A DNA stretch of 13,561 bases from an uncultured Lachnospiraceae bacterium. GTDB lineage: Bacteria; Bacillota; Clostridia; Lachnospirales; Lachnospiraceae. The stretch spans positions 1 to 13,561 of the forward strand of contig USDI01000044.1 in assembly GCA_900553305.1 (NCBI GenBank). The letters run 5' to 3'. Position 1 is the stretch's first letter. The number at the start of each line of letters is the position of its first letter. A model generated the notes under the pieces. It had not been told where the DNA came from. It was given only the letters and a program-made list of their open reading frames with translations, and ran no database searches. A program made the translations under genes and the position numbers. Shown here piece by piece: positions 5,524 to 13,561 of the stretch.

Positions 5524-7764
5524 CTACAGACGAAGTTTGGTTCCTTTGCTGTCTCTGTGCTGCGGCTTGATCCGCTGCAGTTCCACATGCTTGTCTTTAT
5601 ATACAATATCCGGATCCGGCATAGCCGTCTGTGTATAATAAACCGCTTCCACATGATCCTTATCGGAAAGCTTCATTCCGCGGACGCCCACAGCCGACTT
5701 CTTCTTTTCGGGGATTTCCTCTAAGCCAAATCGCAGGAAATATCCATCGGCGGACTGTAAGATAACCTGCTTCTGTTCCTTGATAATTTCAACACTGATG
5801 ACCTCATCGTTATCCTGCAGCTTCGTTGCGGCAACGGTTCTTTTTGCCACGTCAAATTCGCCGCCGTCAACAACTTTCATCATAGCCTGGGATGTAACAA
5901 ACAGAAGCCGGTAAAGGTTAAGACTTGTCTGGCTTTCTACCGTGATGGCGTATTCTTTCTGTGAATCATAATTACTGATGTTGTCAATCGGAACACCCTT
6001 GTCACGGAACTTTCCAAACGGAACATCCTGTAATTTTACGGTATGAAGCTGACCGGTATTGGTAAAGATACAGATCTTACCGGTGTTCTTACAGAAGACC
6101 ACATATTTATTTTCAGTATCCGCTGCCTCCTTGTTCCGCTCATAGGTCGGAACATCCACGGACCGGGCATAGCCGAAGCGGTCCATTAAGAAGACAATAT
6201 CCATCTCCTCAATCTTCTTTTCCACATAAACGGCTTCTGCCACATTTTCGATGACTGTTTTCCGTGGCTTCCCATATTCCCGGCGGATGTCATCCAGTTC
6301 ATTCATAATGACCTGTGCCATGGAATCCCGGCGGTCCAAGATATCCTCATACCGGTAAATATTGGCAAGCGTATCCTCGTGTTCGTTAATCAATGCTTCA
6401 AGTTCGAGTCCGATTAATTTATATAAACGCATCTCTAAGATGGCATTTGCCTGCTTTTCGGTAAAACAGAGCTGGGAAGCCATGATTCTGGATTCCTTGG
6501 AACGGAATTTGATGCCATCGGTCTTTCCTTCGACCAAACAGGCTTTCGCCATGGCACGGTCCTTGGAACCACGTAAAATCTCAATGACAAGATCAATGAC
6601 ATTGCAGGCTTTAATTAAGCCTTCCTGAATTTCCTTGCGTTCCAGCTCCTTTTCAAGAAGTGTGGTATATTTCCGGCGTGCCACTTCAAACTGGAAATCC
6701 ACATTGTGTTTGATGATCTGCTTAAGACTCATGACTTCCGGTCTGCCATCGGCAATGGCCAGCATATTGACACCAAAGGTATCTTCGAGTCTTGTCTTTT
6801 TATAGAGCATGTTGACAAAGTTCTCAACATCCGCATCCTTACGAAGCTCAATGACAATACGGATACCCTCCTTGGAGGACTGGTTCGTAATGTCTACAAT
6901 ATCCTGCGTCTTCTTGGTCTCGGAAAGAGCTGCTACATCCATAAGAAACTTGGAAATGTTGGCTCCGATCATGGTATAGGGAATTTCGGAAATGACTACA
7001 TTCGTCTTGCCCGCCTTTCCCTTTTCAATGTCCACCTTGCCGCGGACCTTGATTTTTCCAACACCGGTTTCGTAAATTTCCAGCAGTTCGTCCTTGTTGG
7101 TAACGATACCGCCGGTCGGAAAATCCGGACCTTTAATATATTTCATCAATCCTTCTGTAGTAATTTCTTCATTCTGCATGTAGGCTTTTACCGCATCGGC
7201 CACCTCGCCGAGATTGTGAGGCGGAATGCTGGTTGCCATACCAACGGCAATTCCTTCGGAACCGTTGACTAAGAGGTTCGGAATCTTTACAGGAAGAACG
7301 GAAGGTTCTTTCTCAGTTTCATCAAAGTTCGGCACAAAGTCAACAACATCCTTATCCAGGTCCGCTAAAAACGCTTCCTGAGTTACTTTTTCGAGGCGTG
7401 CTTCTGTGTATCGCATGGCGGCTGCTCCGTCGCCTTCGATGTTGCCGAAGTTACCGTGCCCGTCAATTAAGGGCATTCCCTTCTTAAAATCCTGTGTCAT
7501 CACAACGAGCGCATCATAAATGGAGCTGTCTCCGTGGGGATGGTATTTACCCATGGTATCACCGACAATACGTGCACTCTTACGGTACGGCTTGTCATAA
7601 CGGATTCCAAGCTCATGCATATCGTAAAGCACACGGCGCTGTACCGGTTTTAACCCGTCTCTGGCATCCGGCAGGGCACGCGCAATAATGACACTCATGG
7701 CATAGTCAATATAGGATTTCTGCATCACTTCCGAATATTCGGTTTTGATGATTTTTTCTTCCAT
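5524..7764 (-). CDS. parC: Type IIA topoisomerase subunit A, topoisomerase IV type (ParC)
   Basis: This 746-residue DNA-cleaving subunit, together with ParE, passes one duplex through another to separate linked daughter chromosomes. The catalytic tyrosine is Tyr119 (MRYTEARL). The quinolone-determining region reads [10 protein letters not shown] (75-84) with Ser80 and Asp84, the unmutated, drug-susceptible type. The isoleucine finger region [17 protein letters not shown] is at 172-188, and a beta-pinwheel C-terminal domain runs from about 515 to the end. The GyrA box (QRRGGKG type) needed for negative supercoiling is missing: the place after PTYE (539-542) holds NKEAADTEN. This favours ParC over GyrA, though the names are often mixed in Clostridia. 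The ATG has AAAGGA 9 bases upstream. The parE stop is 44 bases upstream and rsmD starts 15 bases after the stop, so it is co-transcribed with both. Confidence 0.88.
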   Translation of the reverse strand: MEEKIIKTEYSEVMQKSYIDYAMSVIIARALPDARDGLKPVQRRVLYDMHELGIRYDKPYRKSARIVGDTMGKYHPHGDSSIYDALVVMTQDFKKGMPLIDGHGNFGNIEGDGAAAMRYTEARLEKVTQEAFLADLDKDVVDFVPNFDETEKEPSVLPVKIPNLLVNGSEGIAVGMATSIPPHNLGEVADAVKAYMQNEEITTEGLMKYIKGPDFPTGGIVTNKDELLEIYETGVGKIKVRGKVDIEKGKAGKTNVVISEIPYTMIGANISKFLMDVAALSETKKTQDIVDITNQSSKEGIRIVIELRKDADVENFVNMLYKKTRLEDTFGVNMLAIADGRPEVMSLKQIIKHNVDFQFEVARRKYTTLLEKELERKEIQEGLIKACNVIDLVIEILRGSKDRAMAKACLVEGKTDGIKFRSKESRIMASQLCFTEKQANAILEMRLYKLIGLELEALINEHEDTLANIYRYEDILDRRDSMAQVIMNELDDIRREYGKPRKTVIENVAEAVYVEKKIEEMDIVFLMDRFGYARSVDVPTYERNKEAADTENKYVVFCKNTGKICIFTNTGQLHTVKLQDVPFGKFRDKGVPIDNISNYDSQKEYAITVESQTSLNLYRLLFVTSQAMMKVVDGGEFDVAKRTVAATKLQDNDEVISVEIIKEQKQVILQSADGYFLRFGLEEIPEKKKSAVGVRGMKLSDKDHVEAVYYTQTAMPDPDIVYKDKHVELQRIKPQHRDSKGTKLRL

Positions 7765-7808
7765 GAAATAAATTCCTTTCTAAGAAACTCCGGAATCTGT
7801 CTTCCTGA

Positions 7809-9731
7809 TCAGATATCCAGCTCCGCATCGGTGGCATGTTCATAGATAAATGCCTTTCTGGGAGGAACCTCGGTTCCCATCAGCATTTCAGTCACTTCAG
7901 ATGCCATACGGGCATCTTCAATCTCCACCTGCTTTAAAATTCTGGACGCCGGATCCAAAGTGGTCTCCCATAACTGCTCTGCATCCATTTCTCCAAGACC
8001 TTTGTACCGCTGTAAGGTAAAGGGGCCTTTATGCTTCTTGCGGTACTGCTCTAATGCCTTGTCATCGTACAGGTACTCTTCTTCTCCCTTTGAGGGCATC
8101 GCCTTATATAACGGCGGCATGGCAATATAAACATGTCCTTCGTAAATCAGTTCCGGCATGAAACGGTAGAATAAGGTCAAAAGCAATGTGGAAATATGGG
8201 CACCATCCACATCGGCATCGGCCATAATAATAATCTTGTCATAACGGAGCTTCGTAATATCGAAGTCGTTTCCGTATCCTTCGGAAAATCCACAACCGAA
8301 CGCATTGATCATGGTTTTGATTTCCGCATTGGCCAATACCTTATCAATACTTGCCTTCTCCACATTCAGGATCTTGCCACGAATAGGAAGAATCGCCTGA
8401 TAGGCACGGTCTCTGGCTGTTTTGGCACTGCCGCCTGCAGAATCTCCTTCGACAATGAAGATTTCGCACTTGGAAGCGTCCCTGGATTCACAGTTTGCCA
8501 GCTTTCCGTTCGAATCAAAGGAAAACTTCTGCTTCGTGAGCATATTGGTCTTTGCTTTTTCTTCGGTTTTACGGATTTTGGCGGCTTTTTCGGCACAGCC
8601 GATAACATTCTTTAAGGTTTCTAAATTACGGTCAAAGTAACGGATAAGTTCATCACTTGTGACTTTTGCTACGACCTTTGCCGCATCCTGGTTATCGAGC
8701 TTTGTTTTCGTCTGTCCTTCAAAACGGGGATCCGGATGCTTGACGGAAATCACGGCGGTCATACCGTTACGCACATCGGCACCGGTAAAGTTCACATCCT
8801 TTTCCTTTAAAATATTCAGCTCTCTGGCATAGGTATTGATAATATTTGTGAACGCAGTTTTAAAGCCGGTAAGATGGGTACCGCCTTCTGCATTGTAAAT
8901 ATTATTACAGAATCCCAGAACATTTTCATGGAATTCATTGATATACTGGAAGGCTCCTTCTACCGAAATGCCTTCGCTTTCGCCTTTAAAATAAACGACA
9001 TCACAGACCGTCTCCGTGGACTTGTTCATATCCTTGATGAATCCGATGATTCCATCCGGTTCGTGATATTCCACATGGTCGGTTACGTCTTTTCTTTTAT
9101 CTTCAAAAATAATGGTAAGTAACGGATTTAAGTAGGCCGTTTCATGCAGACGGCTCTTGATATCGTCTTCCTTAAACCGCGTGCGGTCAAAAATGGTATC
9201 GTCCGGCAGGAAATTAATCTTTGTGCCGGTTCCTCTTGCTTTCCCGATCACAGGTGGAAGTCCTTCGACCAGATCTACCGCAGGGATTCCTCTTTCGTAA
9301 CGGTCTTCGTAAAGATTCCCTCCGCTCTTTACCTGAATGGTCAGATGCGTGGATAAGGCATTTACGACCGAGGAACCAACACCGTGCAGCCCTCCGCTTG
9401 TCTTGTATGCGGAATCGTCGAACTTACCGCCCGCATGAAGCGTCGTGAGCACCAGACGTTCTGCACTGATTCCCTTTTCATGGAGTCCGACCGGAATGCC
9501 TCGTCCGTTATCTTCGATGGTTGCCGATCCGTCTGCCTCGAGCGTTACCCAGATTTTGTCACAATAACCGGCAAGATGTTCGTCCACGGAATTGTCTACG
9601 ATTTCATAAATCAGATGGTTTAAGCCCTTCGTAGAAACACTTCCGATATACATTCCCGGTCTTCGTCTGACCGCTTCCAAGCCTTCCAGCACCGTAATAC
9701 TGGAAGCGTCATAAACCGCTTCCTTCGCCAT
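7809..9731 (-). CDS. parE: Type IIA topoisomerase subunit B, ATPase, topoisomerase IV type (ParE)
   Basis: This 640-residue ATP-hydrolysing partner of the adjacent subunit A is complete. The GHKL ATPase domain shows the catalytic Glu43 and Asn47 in YEIVDNSVDE (42-51), Asp74 in EDNGRGIP (73-80) and the ATP-lid glycines GGLHGVGS (113-120). The transducer domain follows. The TOPRIM domain has EGDSAGGSAK (428-437) and DADVDG (505-510), which bind the Mg2+ ions used in DNA cleavage, and QRYKGLGEMD lies at 574-583. It lacks the large insertion that distinguishes E. coli-type GyrB, as is usual in Firmicutes, so sequence alone does not separate GyrB from ParE. I infer ParE from the partner's missing GyrA box and from the location away from any dnaA/recF genes. 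AGAGG lies 8 bases before the ATG. It sits 24 bases after degV in the operon. Confidence 0.87.
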   Translation of the reverse strand: MAKEAVYDASSITVLEGLEAVRRRPGMYIGSVSTKGLNHLIYEIVDNSVDEHLAGYCDKIWVTLEADGSATIEDNGRGIPVGLHEKGISAERLVLTTLHAGGKFDDSAYKTSGGLHGVGSSVVNALSTHLTIQVKSGGNLYEDRYERGIPAVDLVEGLPPVIGKARGTGTKINFLPDDTIFDRTRFKEDDIKSRLHETAYLNPLLTIIFEDKRKDVTDHVEYHEPDGIIGFIKDMNKSTETVCDVVYFKGESEGISVEGAFQYINEFHENVLGFCNNIYNAEGGTHLTGFKTAFTNIINTYARELNILKEKDVNFTGADVRNGMTAVISVKHPDPRFEGQTKTKLDNQDAAKVVAKVTSDELIRYFDRNLETLKNVIGCAEKAAKIRKTEEKAKTNMLTKQKFSFDSNGKLANCESRDASKCEIFIVEGDSAGGSAKTARDRAYQAILPIRGKILNVEKASIDKVLANAEIKTMINAFGCGFSEGYGNDFDITKLRYDKIIIMADADVDGAHISTLLLTLFYRFMPELIYEGHVYIAMPPLYKAMPSKGEEEYLYDDKALEQYRKKHKGPFTLQRYKGLGEMDAEQLWETTLDPASRILKQVEIEDARMASEVTEMLMGTEVPPRKAFIYEHATDAELDI

Positions 9732-9755
9732 TTAATAAACCTCTTTCTTTGTTTT

Positions 9756-10625
9756 TCATATCTTTTTGCAGCATGCAACTGCAAGGGAACCCGGTCCGAT
9801 GTGGCAGGCCACGCTTAAGGATAAGGGCTGCACGACAATTTCAAATCCCGGGAATTCCTTTAATAATTCTTCTTTAAACTGCAGGGCAGTTTCTAAATCC
9901 TTCGTATAAGCAATCTCCAGCCAGATGTTTTCCGGTGTTGCACCGCCAAAACGTGTTTCCATATCCTTGCGGATGGCGGAAATCATGGTCTGCTTTCCCT
10001 GGGATACGGTTCTTGCCTTGGAAAACGCATCGAGCTTTTCTCCCTGAATGGTAAGCACCGGTTTCAACTTCAGTAAAGAACCGATTGCAGCCGCTGCCGG
10101 AGTGATACGTCCGCCCTTTTTCAGATAAAACAGGGTATCCAGCATAATATAAATACTGGAATTGAATTTATCCTCTTCCAGGAACATCTTGATTTCCGCA
10201 CCGGTAAGTCCGCGCTCTGCAAGCAGTAACGCATCCAGACAGGACTGCCGCTGGGTGACCGAAATCCGCTGATTATTGACAACGTGCACACGGCCTATGT
10301 AATCCGCTTCATCAGCCAGCATGAGTGCTGTCTGGCAGGAGCCGGATAATCCGCTGCTCATCGGGATGTAAACCAGTTCCTCATAGTATGCAAGAAGATC
10401 ATCCCACAGCTTCATGACAGAATCCGGGGAAGGCTGACTGGTTACCACATTGGCGCCGCCCTCTAATTTCTCATAGAAGCCCTCCTGCGTCAGGCTGATG
10501 TCCTCGAAATATTCCGTATCGTCAATCATAAAAGGCATCGGAAGTACAAATAAGCCAAGGTCCTTGCCTTCCTTCTGGGTTATTCCACTGTTCGAATCTG
10601 TTACTACTGCAATTTTTTTACTCAA
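9756..10625 (-). CDS. degV: DegV family fatty-acid-binding protein (FakB-like)
   Basis: DegV/FakB proteins bind a fatty acid and present it to the kinase FakA, which makes acyl-phosphate for phospholipid synthesis. The protein shows VTDSNSG (8-14), TSQPSP (62-67), SSGLSG (90-95), KKGGRI (169-174) and HIGPGS (275-280), the conserved residues lining the fatty acid headgroup pocket. It has 289 residues from TTG 10625, which gives the usual MSKKIAVVTDSNSG opening. Alternatives are GTG 10634 or TTG 10637; GGAAGGA lies only 2-4 bases before those and 12 before TTG 10625, so the start is uncertain. The end of the FakA-like gene lies about 2.2 kb upstream, across recG and a terminator, which fits a fatty acid kinase partner role. 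Which fatty acid it binds cannot be told. Confidence 0.9.
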   Translation of the reverse strand: MSKKIAVVTDSNSGITQKEGKDLGLFVLPMPFMIDDTEYFEDISLTQEGFYEKLEGGANVVTSQPSPDSVMKLWDDLLAYYEELVYIPMSSGLSGSCQTALMLADEADYIGRVHVVNNQRISVTQRQSCLDALLLAERGLTGAEIKMFLEEDKFNSSIYIMLDTLFYLKKGGRITPAAAAIGSLLKLKPVLTIQGEKLDAFSKARTVSQGKQTMISAIRKDMETRFGGATPENIWLEIAYTKDLETALQFKEELLKEFPGFEIVVQPLSLSVACHIGPGSLAVACCKKI

Positions 10626-10658
10626 TCGGTTCACCAATCCTTCCCAAATATCTTACTT

Positions 10659-12713
10659 TCAGATCGACTTAAAGTCAATCAGTTTCGTTGTATTCTCTTC
10701 CAAATATTCCCTTAATGCGCTGTTCTCACTCTGCGTCAGATTTTCATCTTCTGCAAGCAGATGGTCTACCGTCTGGCTGATTTTTTTCAATAAAGAAGCA
10801 TCCTGATAAACATCCGCAATCTTGAATTCCATCAATCCGCTCTGACGGAACCCAAACAGATCCCCCGGTCCGCGCAGCTTCAAATCCTGTTCTGCAATAT
10901 AAAAACCGTCATTGGAATCATTCAAAATTTTTAGCCGTTTATTGTTTTCAGGCTTTTCGGAATGATTCATAAAAATACAGTAGGACTGCTCCTTTCCGCG
11001 CCCGATCCGGCCACGAAGCTGATGGAGCTGTGCCAGTCCGAAGCGTTCCGCATTCTCGACCAGCATGACGGTTGCATTCGGTACATTGATACCGACTTCA
11101 ATTACGGTTGTGGAAACTAAAACATCAATATTTCCTTTTGCAAACTGATCCATGATTTCCTGCTTCTGATCGGCTTTCATCTTGCCATGGATCATTTCCA
11201 CGCGAATTTTCGAATTCAGCTTCTCCCGGAGAAGCTTCGTATAGTCGGTTACGTTCTCGACATCATTCAGTGCTTCGTTTTCTTCAACCATCGGACAGAT
11301 TACATAAACCTGTCTTCCGGCGGCAACCTCCTTTTCGATAAAGGCATATGCTTTCGGACGGTACGAAACACCGACCACGCAGTTTTTTACGGGAAGCCGC
11401 TCGGCAGGCCGCTCGTCCACGAGGGAAATATGCAGATCCCCATACAGGATAATCGCAAGGGTACGGGGAATCGGCGTTGCACTCATGACAAGCACATGGG
11501 GGCTGCCGCCCTTTTCTCCGAAGCGTTCCCTCTGGCGTACGCCGAAACGATGCTGCTCATCGGTAATGACAAGTGCAAGTTTCTGAAACAATACCTTGTC
11601 CTGAATCAGGGCATGCGTTCCGATTACGAGATTTACACTGCCATCGGCAATCTGCTGATAGGCATCCTTTTTGGCTTTGGCACTCATGGATCCGGTTAAT
11701 AAGACCGGCTTAAACGGAAGCTCATATTCCTTCGTCATGGCGCAGATCTGTTCAAAATGCTGGGTGGCAAGAATTTCCGTCGGTGCCATCAGGGCTCCCT
11801 GATAGCCATTATCCACGCACAAAAGAAGGGCTAAAAAGGCAAGAATTGTCTTGCCGGATCCGACATCGCCCTGAATCAGGCGGTTCATGCATCTGCCACC
11901 GGTAAGATCTTCTACAATTTCTCCGTAAACCCGCTTCTGTGCTCCGGTAAGCGGATAAGGGAGCTGTTCCATAAGACGCCCGGGCCATGCCGTTTCCAGC
12001 ATGGGATACAGGGTTTCCTCTTCCTTGATCTGCTTCATCTTCCGGATCATCAGAAGGAACAGAAATAATTCGTCAAAAACAAGCCTTCTGCGGCCCTTTG
12101 CAAGTTCTTCGTAGCTTTCCGGAAAATGAATCCGCCTCAGGGCTTCCTTCCGGTCAGGAAGGTGATATTCCTTTACAATTTCCGGTGGTACAAATTCCGG
12201 CTCTGCATATTCCGGAAGAACCTGTGCAATGCATTTCCGAATCAGATGATTGGTCAGTCCCTTAGTCAGTCCGTAGACCGGCTGGAGCTGCATGCGCAGC
12301 TTTTCATATTCGTCCCTGCCATAGATCACCGGCTGTTCCATGCGGTACTGGCCGTGTTCCTCCTGCAGCTTTCCGTAGAAAAGATAACAGGCTCCTGAAA
12401 CGAGCTTGGATTTCAGATACGGCATATTGAAAAAGGTTAAGGTCACCGTATCCTGCCCGTCGGTTGCTTTGCCTGTCCCAATGGTCAGATTGCGGAATTT
12501 CTTAAAAGAAAAGGTTCCCTGCAACTGCAGGAATACTGCCATCAGTTCTCCGTCCTGTGCGGCTTTAAGCTTCTTAGGTTCCGGATAAACCACATAATCT
12601 CTTGGATAATCGTGAATGAGATCTTCTACCGTATCAATCCCGATCTTTCGAAAAAGTCTGGCTGTTTTGTCACCGACTCCTTTTACAGACAGGATATCGT
12701 TTGTCGAATTCAT
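10659..12713 (-). CDS. recG: ATP-dependent DNA helicase RecG
   Basis: RecG is a superfamily 2 double-stranded DNA translocase that remodels stalled replication forks and branch-migrates recombination intermediates. The 684-residue protein has normal length. An N-terminal helix-hairpin-helix-like segment (VKGVGDKTARLFRKIGI, 10-26) and the OB-fold wedge domain (about 50-150) recognise branched DNA. Helicase motifs follow in order: Walker A GDVGSGKT (282-289), PTEIL (311-315), Walker B-type DEQH (385-388), SATPIPRT (411-418), STTVIEVGINVPNAT (534-548) and QLRGRIGR (565-572). The C-terminal part includes the family's RGPGDLFGFRQSG (614-626). AAGGGG precedes the ATG by 6 bases. It is the first gene after the fakA terminator and begins the operon; degV follows after a short gap of a few tens of bases. 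No catalytic residue is missing. Confidence 0.97.
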   Translation of the reverse strand: MNSTNDILSVKGVGDKTARLFRKIGIDTVEDLIHDYPRDYVVYPEPKKLKAAQDGELMAVFLQLQGTFSFKKFRNLTIGTGKATDGQDTVTLTFFNMPYLKSKLVSGACYLFYGKLQEEHGQYRMEQPVIYGRDEYEKLRMQLQPVYGLTKGLTNHLIRKCIAQVLPEYAEPEFVPPEIVKEYHLPDRKEALRRIHFPESYEELAKGRRRLVFDELFLFLLMIRKMKQIKEEETLYPMLETAWPGRLMEQLPYPLTGAQKRVYGEIVEDLTGGRCMNRLIQGDVGSGKTILAFLALLLCVDNGYQGALMAPTEILATQHFEQICAMTKEYELPFKPVLLTGSMSAKAKKDAYQQIADGSVNLVIGTHALIQDKVLFQKLALVITDEQHRFGVRQRERFGEKGGSPHVLVMSATPIPRTLAIILYGDLHISLVDERPAERLPVKNCVVGVSYRPKAYAFIEKEVAAGRQVYVICPMVEENEALNDVENVTDYTKLLREKLNSKIRVEMIHGKMKADQKQEIMDQFAKGNIDVLVSTTVIEVGINVPNATVMLVENAERFGLAQLHQLRGRIGRGKEQSYCIFMNHSEKPENNKRLKILNDSNDGFYIAEQDLKLRGPGDLFGFRQSGLMEFKIADVYQDASLLKKISQTVDHLLAEDENLTQSENSALREYLEENTTKLIDFKSI

Positions 12714-12769
12714 TTTTCACCCCTTACAACCACTATATGTAGCTTTTGTTTCTACTTCTTACTATATGC
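12714..12769 (-). promoter_or_regulatory. Leader of the recG operon, expected promoter location
   Basis: This 56-base AT-rich spacer lies between the fakA terminator and the recG start, so a promoter for the seven-gene operon is expected here. ACTATATG occurs twice on the plus strand (12732-12739 and 12761-12768), giving CATATAGT on the coding strand. Either could serve as a -10-like element, but I cannot pair one with a convincing -35 at normal spacing. The assignment is by position, not by a matched consensus. Confidence 0.4.
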
Positions 12770-12794
12770 AAAAAGGACGGTTGAACCGTCCTTT
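12770..12794 (-). terminator. Rho-independent terminator of the fakA-like gene
   Basis: A 9-bp perfect stem (AAAGGACGG at 12772-12780 with CCGTCCTTT at 12786-12794) encloses a 5-base loop TTGAA. In the minus direction it is followed by a run of T (the A tract ending at 12770). It lies 50 bases past the stop of the FakA-like gene and 57 bases before recG, so it separates the two transcription units. On the plus strand the T tract is only three long, so action is mainly on the minus strand. Confidence 0.9.
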
Positions 12795-12843
12795 CGCAAT
12801 GTATTTGATTGTTAAATTCGTTTTACAATTTTATTTCCGGTAT

Positions 12844-13561
12844 TTATTCCATGGAAATCACGTAGTAATAGATTGGCTGTCCGCCCATCTGTAATTCCAC
12901 ATCGCAGTCCGGATAGGTTTCTTCCACCTTCGCCTTAACGGCCTCGGCAGCTTCTTCGGTTACATCCGAACCATAGTAAATGCTGATCAGTTCCAGGTCA
13001 TCATGCATCATGGCCTTAATCATGTTGAAGGTGACCTCTTCCATGTCGCGTCCGACAGAAAGAATGCCGGAATCACCGATTCCCATATAATCGCCCTGCT
13101 TGATTTCTTTATCGTCAATCATGGTATCACGAACGGCATAGGTGACCTGACCGGTTAACACATTCTTGATTTCACATTCCATGGTCGCCGCATTGTCCTC
13201 CGGATCCATATCCGGTACATAATTAATGATTGCTGTAATTCCCTGCGGAACCGTCTTCGTCGGGATAACAATGATCTTCTTATCTTCTACCATAGTCTTC
13301 GCCTGGTTTGCTGCAAGGATAATGTTCTTGTTGTTAGGAAGAATAAAGATCGTATCCGCATTCACCTTATCGATTGCATTCAGCATATCTTCGGTACTCG
13401 GATTCATGGTCTGACCACCCTCAATGATGTAGTCGGCACCAAGTCCCTTGAAGATCTCACTCATGCCTTCCCCTACGGAAACAGCGATAAAACCAACCTC
13501 CTTGTGAGGCATTTCCGGTTCCTTCTTCTGCTCCTGCTCTTTTAACTGTTGTTCCTTAAAG
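12844..13561 (-). CDS. fakA: FakA/YloV family protein (DAK2 domain fatty acid kinase), C-terminal part only
   Basis: This is the C-terminal 238 residues of a protein whose frame remains open to the window edge, so the start and the N-terminal kinase (DhaL-like, ATP-binding) domain are missing. The first visible residues form a Gln/Glu/Lys-rich linker (KEQQLKEQEQKKEPE), followed by GFIAVSVGEGMSEIFKGLGADYIIEGGQTMNPST, IFILPNNKNIILAANQA and VIPTKTVPQGI, characteristic of the YloV/FakA C-terminal domain. The final GGQPIYYYVISME is the family's typical end. FakA phosphorylates fatty acids held by DegV/FakB; a DegV gene lies nearby. An internal Met at 13510-13512 is not the start, because the conserved domain lies beyond it and the frame is open upstream. 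A terminator follows at 12770-12794. Enzyme activity itself cannot be judged from this fragment. Confidence 0.9.
   Translation of the reverse strand, partial: FKEQQLKEQEQKKEPEMPHKEVGFIAVSVGEGMSEIFKGLGADYIIEGGQTMNPSTEDMLNAIDKVNADTIFILPNNKNIILAANQAKTMVEDKKIIVIPTKTVPQGITAIINYVPDMDPEDNAATMECEIKNVLTGQVTYAVRDTMIDDKEIKQGDYMGIGDSGILSVGRDMEEVTFNMIKAMMHDDLELISIYYGSDVTEEAAEAVKAKVEETYPDCDVELQMGGQPIYYYVISME

Noticed and set aside
6706..7272. A 188-codon plus-strand frame
   Set aside because: It lies wholly antisense to the conserved, clearly coding parC gene and is a shadow of its codon usage.
7500..7560. Quinolone resistance substitution in subunit A
   Set aside because: Ser80 and Asp84 are present in [10 protein letters not shown], the unmutated state at the two main positions.
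12844..13512. A complete 222-residue protein starting at the Met at 13512
   Set aside because: The frame stays open upstream to the window edge with a linker sequence, and the family is much longer; this is the C-terminal fragment of a larger gene.

Overview
The window looks like a piece of chromosome from a low-to-moderate GC Firmicute of class Clostridia, most likely Lachnospiraceae. This rests on protein similarity recognised by eye (FakA/YloV, RecG, RsmD, CoaD, a 'V-ATPase subunit H-like' coiled-coil protein, YlbJ), strong AGGAGG-type ribosome binding sites, TTG starts and tightly packed genes. No tRNA, rRNA, CRISPR array, insertion sequence or prophage gene was seen.

Layout, right to left, because almost everything is on the minus strand. 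At 13561-12844 is the C-terminal part of a FakA/YloV (DAK2 family) protein that runs off the window, closed by a rho-independent terminator at 12770-12794. From 12713 down to 3806 runs a compact seven-gene block, apparently one operon: recG, degV (fakB-like), parE, parC, rsmD, coaD and a coiled-coil protein. It ends in a 12-bp-stem terminator at 3769-3799. Between that terminator and the next gene lies a three-copy intergenic repeat (3605-3770) with hairpin-forming cores. Then come a zinc N-acetylmuramoyl-L-alanine amidase with a C-terminal membrane anchor (3591-2377, minus), a YlbJ-like membrane protein (1530-2420, plus, tail-to-tail and overlapping the amidase by 44 bp), and a translationally coupled pair: a HAD phosphatase (1423-758) and a two-helix membrane protein of unknown function (761-195). 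The left edge (1-180) is a very AT-rich non-coding stretch with degenerate TATTTC-type repeats.

Functional themes: DNA topology and repair (RecG, topoisomerase IV), lipid precursor handling (FakA plus DegV/FakB), ribosome and cofactor housekeeping (RsmD methylates 16S rRNA, CoaD makes dephospho-CoA) and cell wall/sporulation functions (amidase, YlbJ). The rsmD-coaD-ylbJ neighbourhood matches Bacillus subtilis ylbH-ylbI-ylbJ, but here ylbJ is inverted and separated.

The most notable observation is that rsmD and coaD form one uninterrupted 363-codon reading frame. The sequence shows this is probably not a genuine fusion: the -1 frame holds the expected RsmD C-terminus followed by a stop, and coaD has its own Shine-Dalgarno sequence and TTG start. 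A one-base loss near 5017-5020 (real mutation or sequence error) best explains it. I saw no clear candidate for a wholly new biological system; most of the window is housekeeping.
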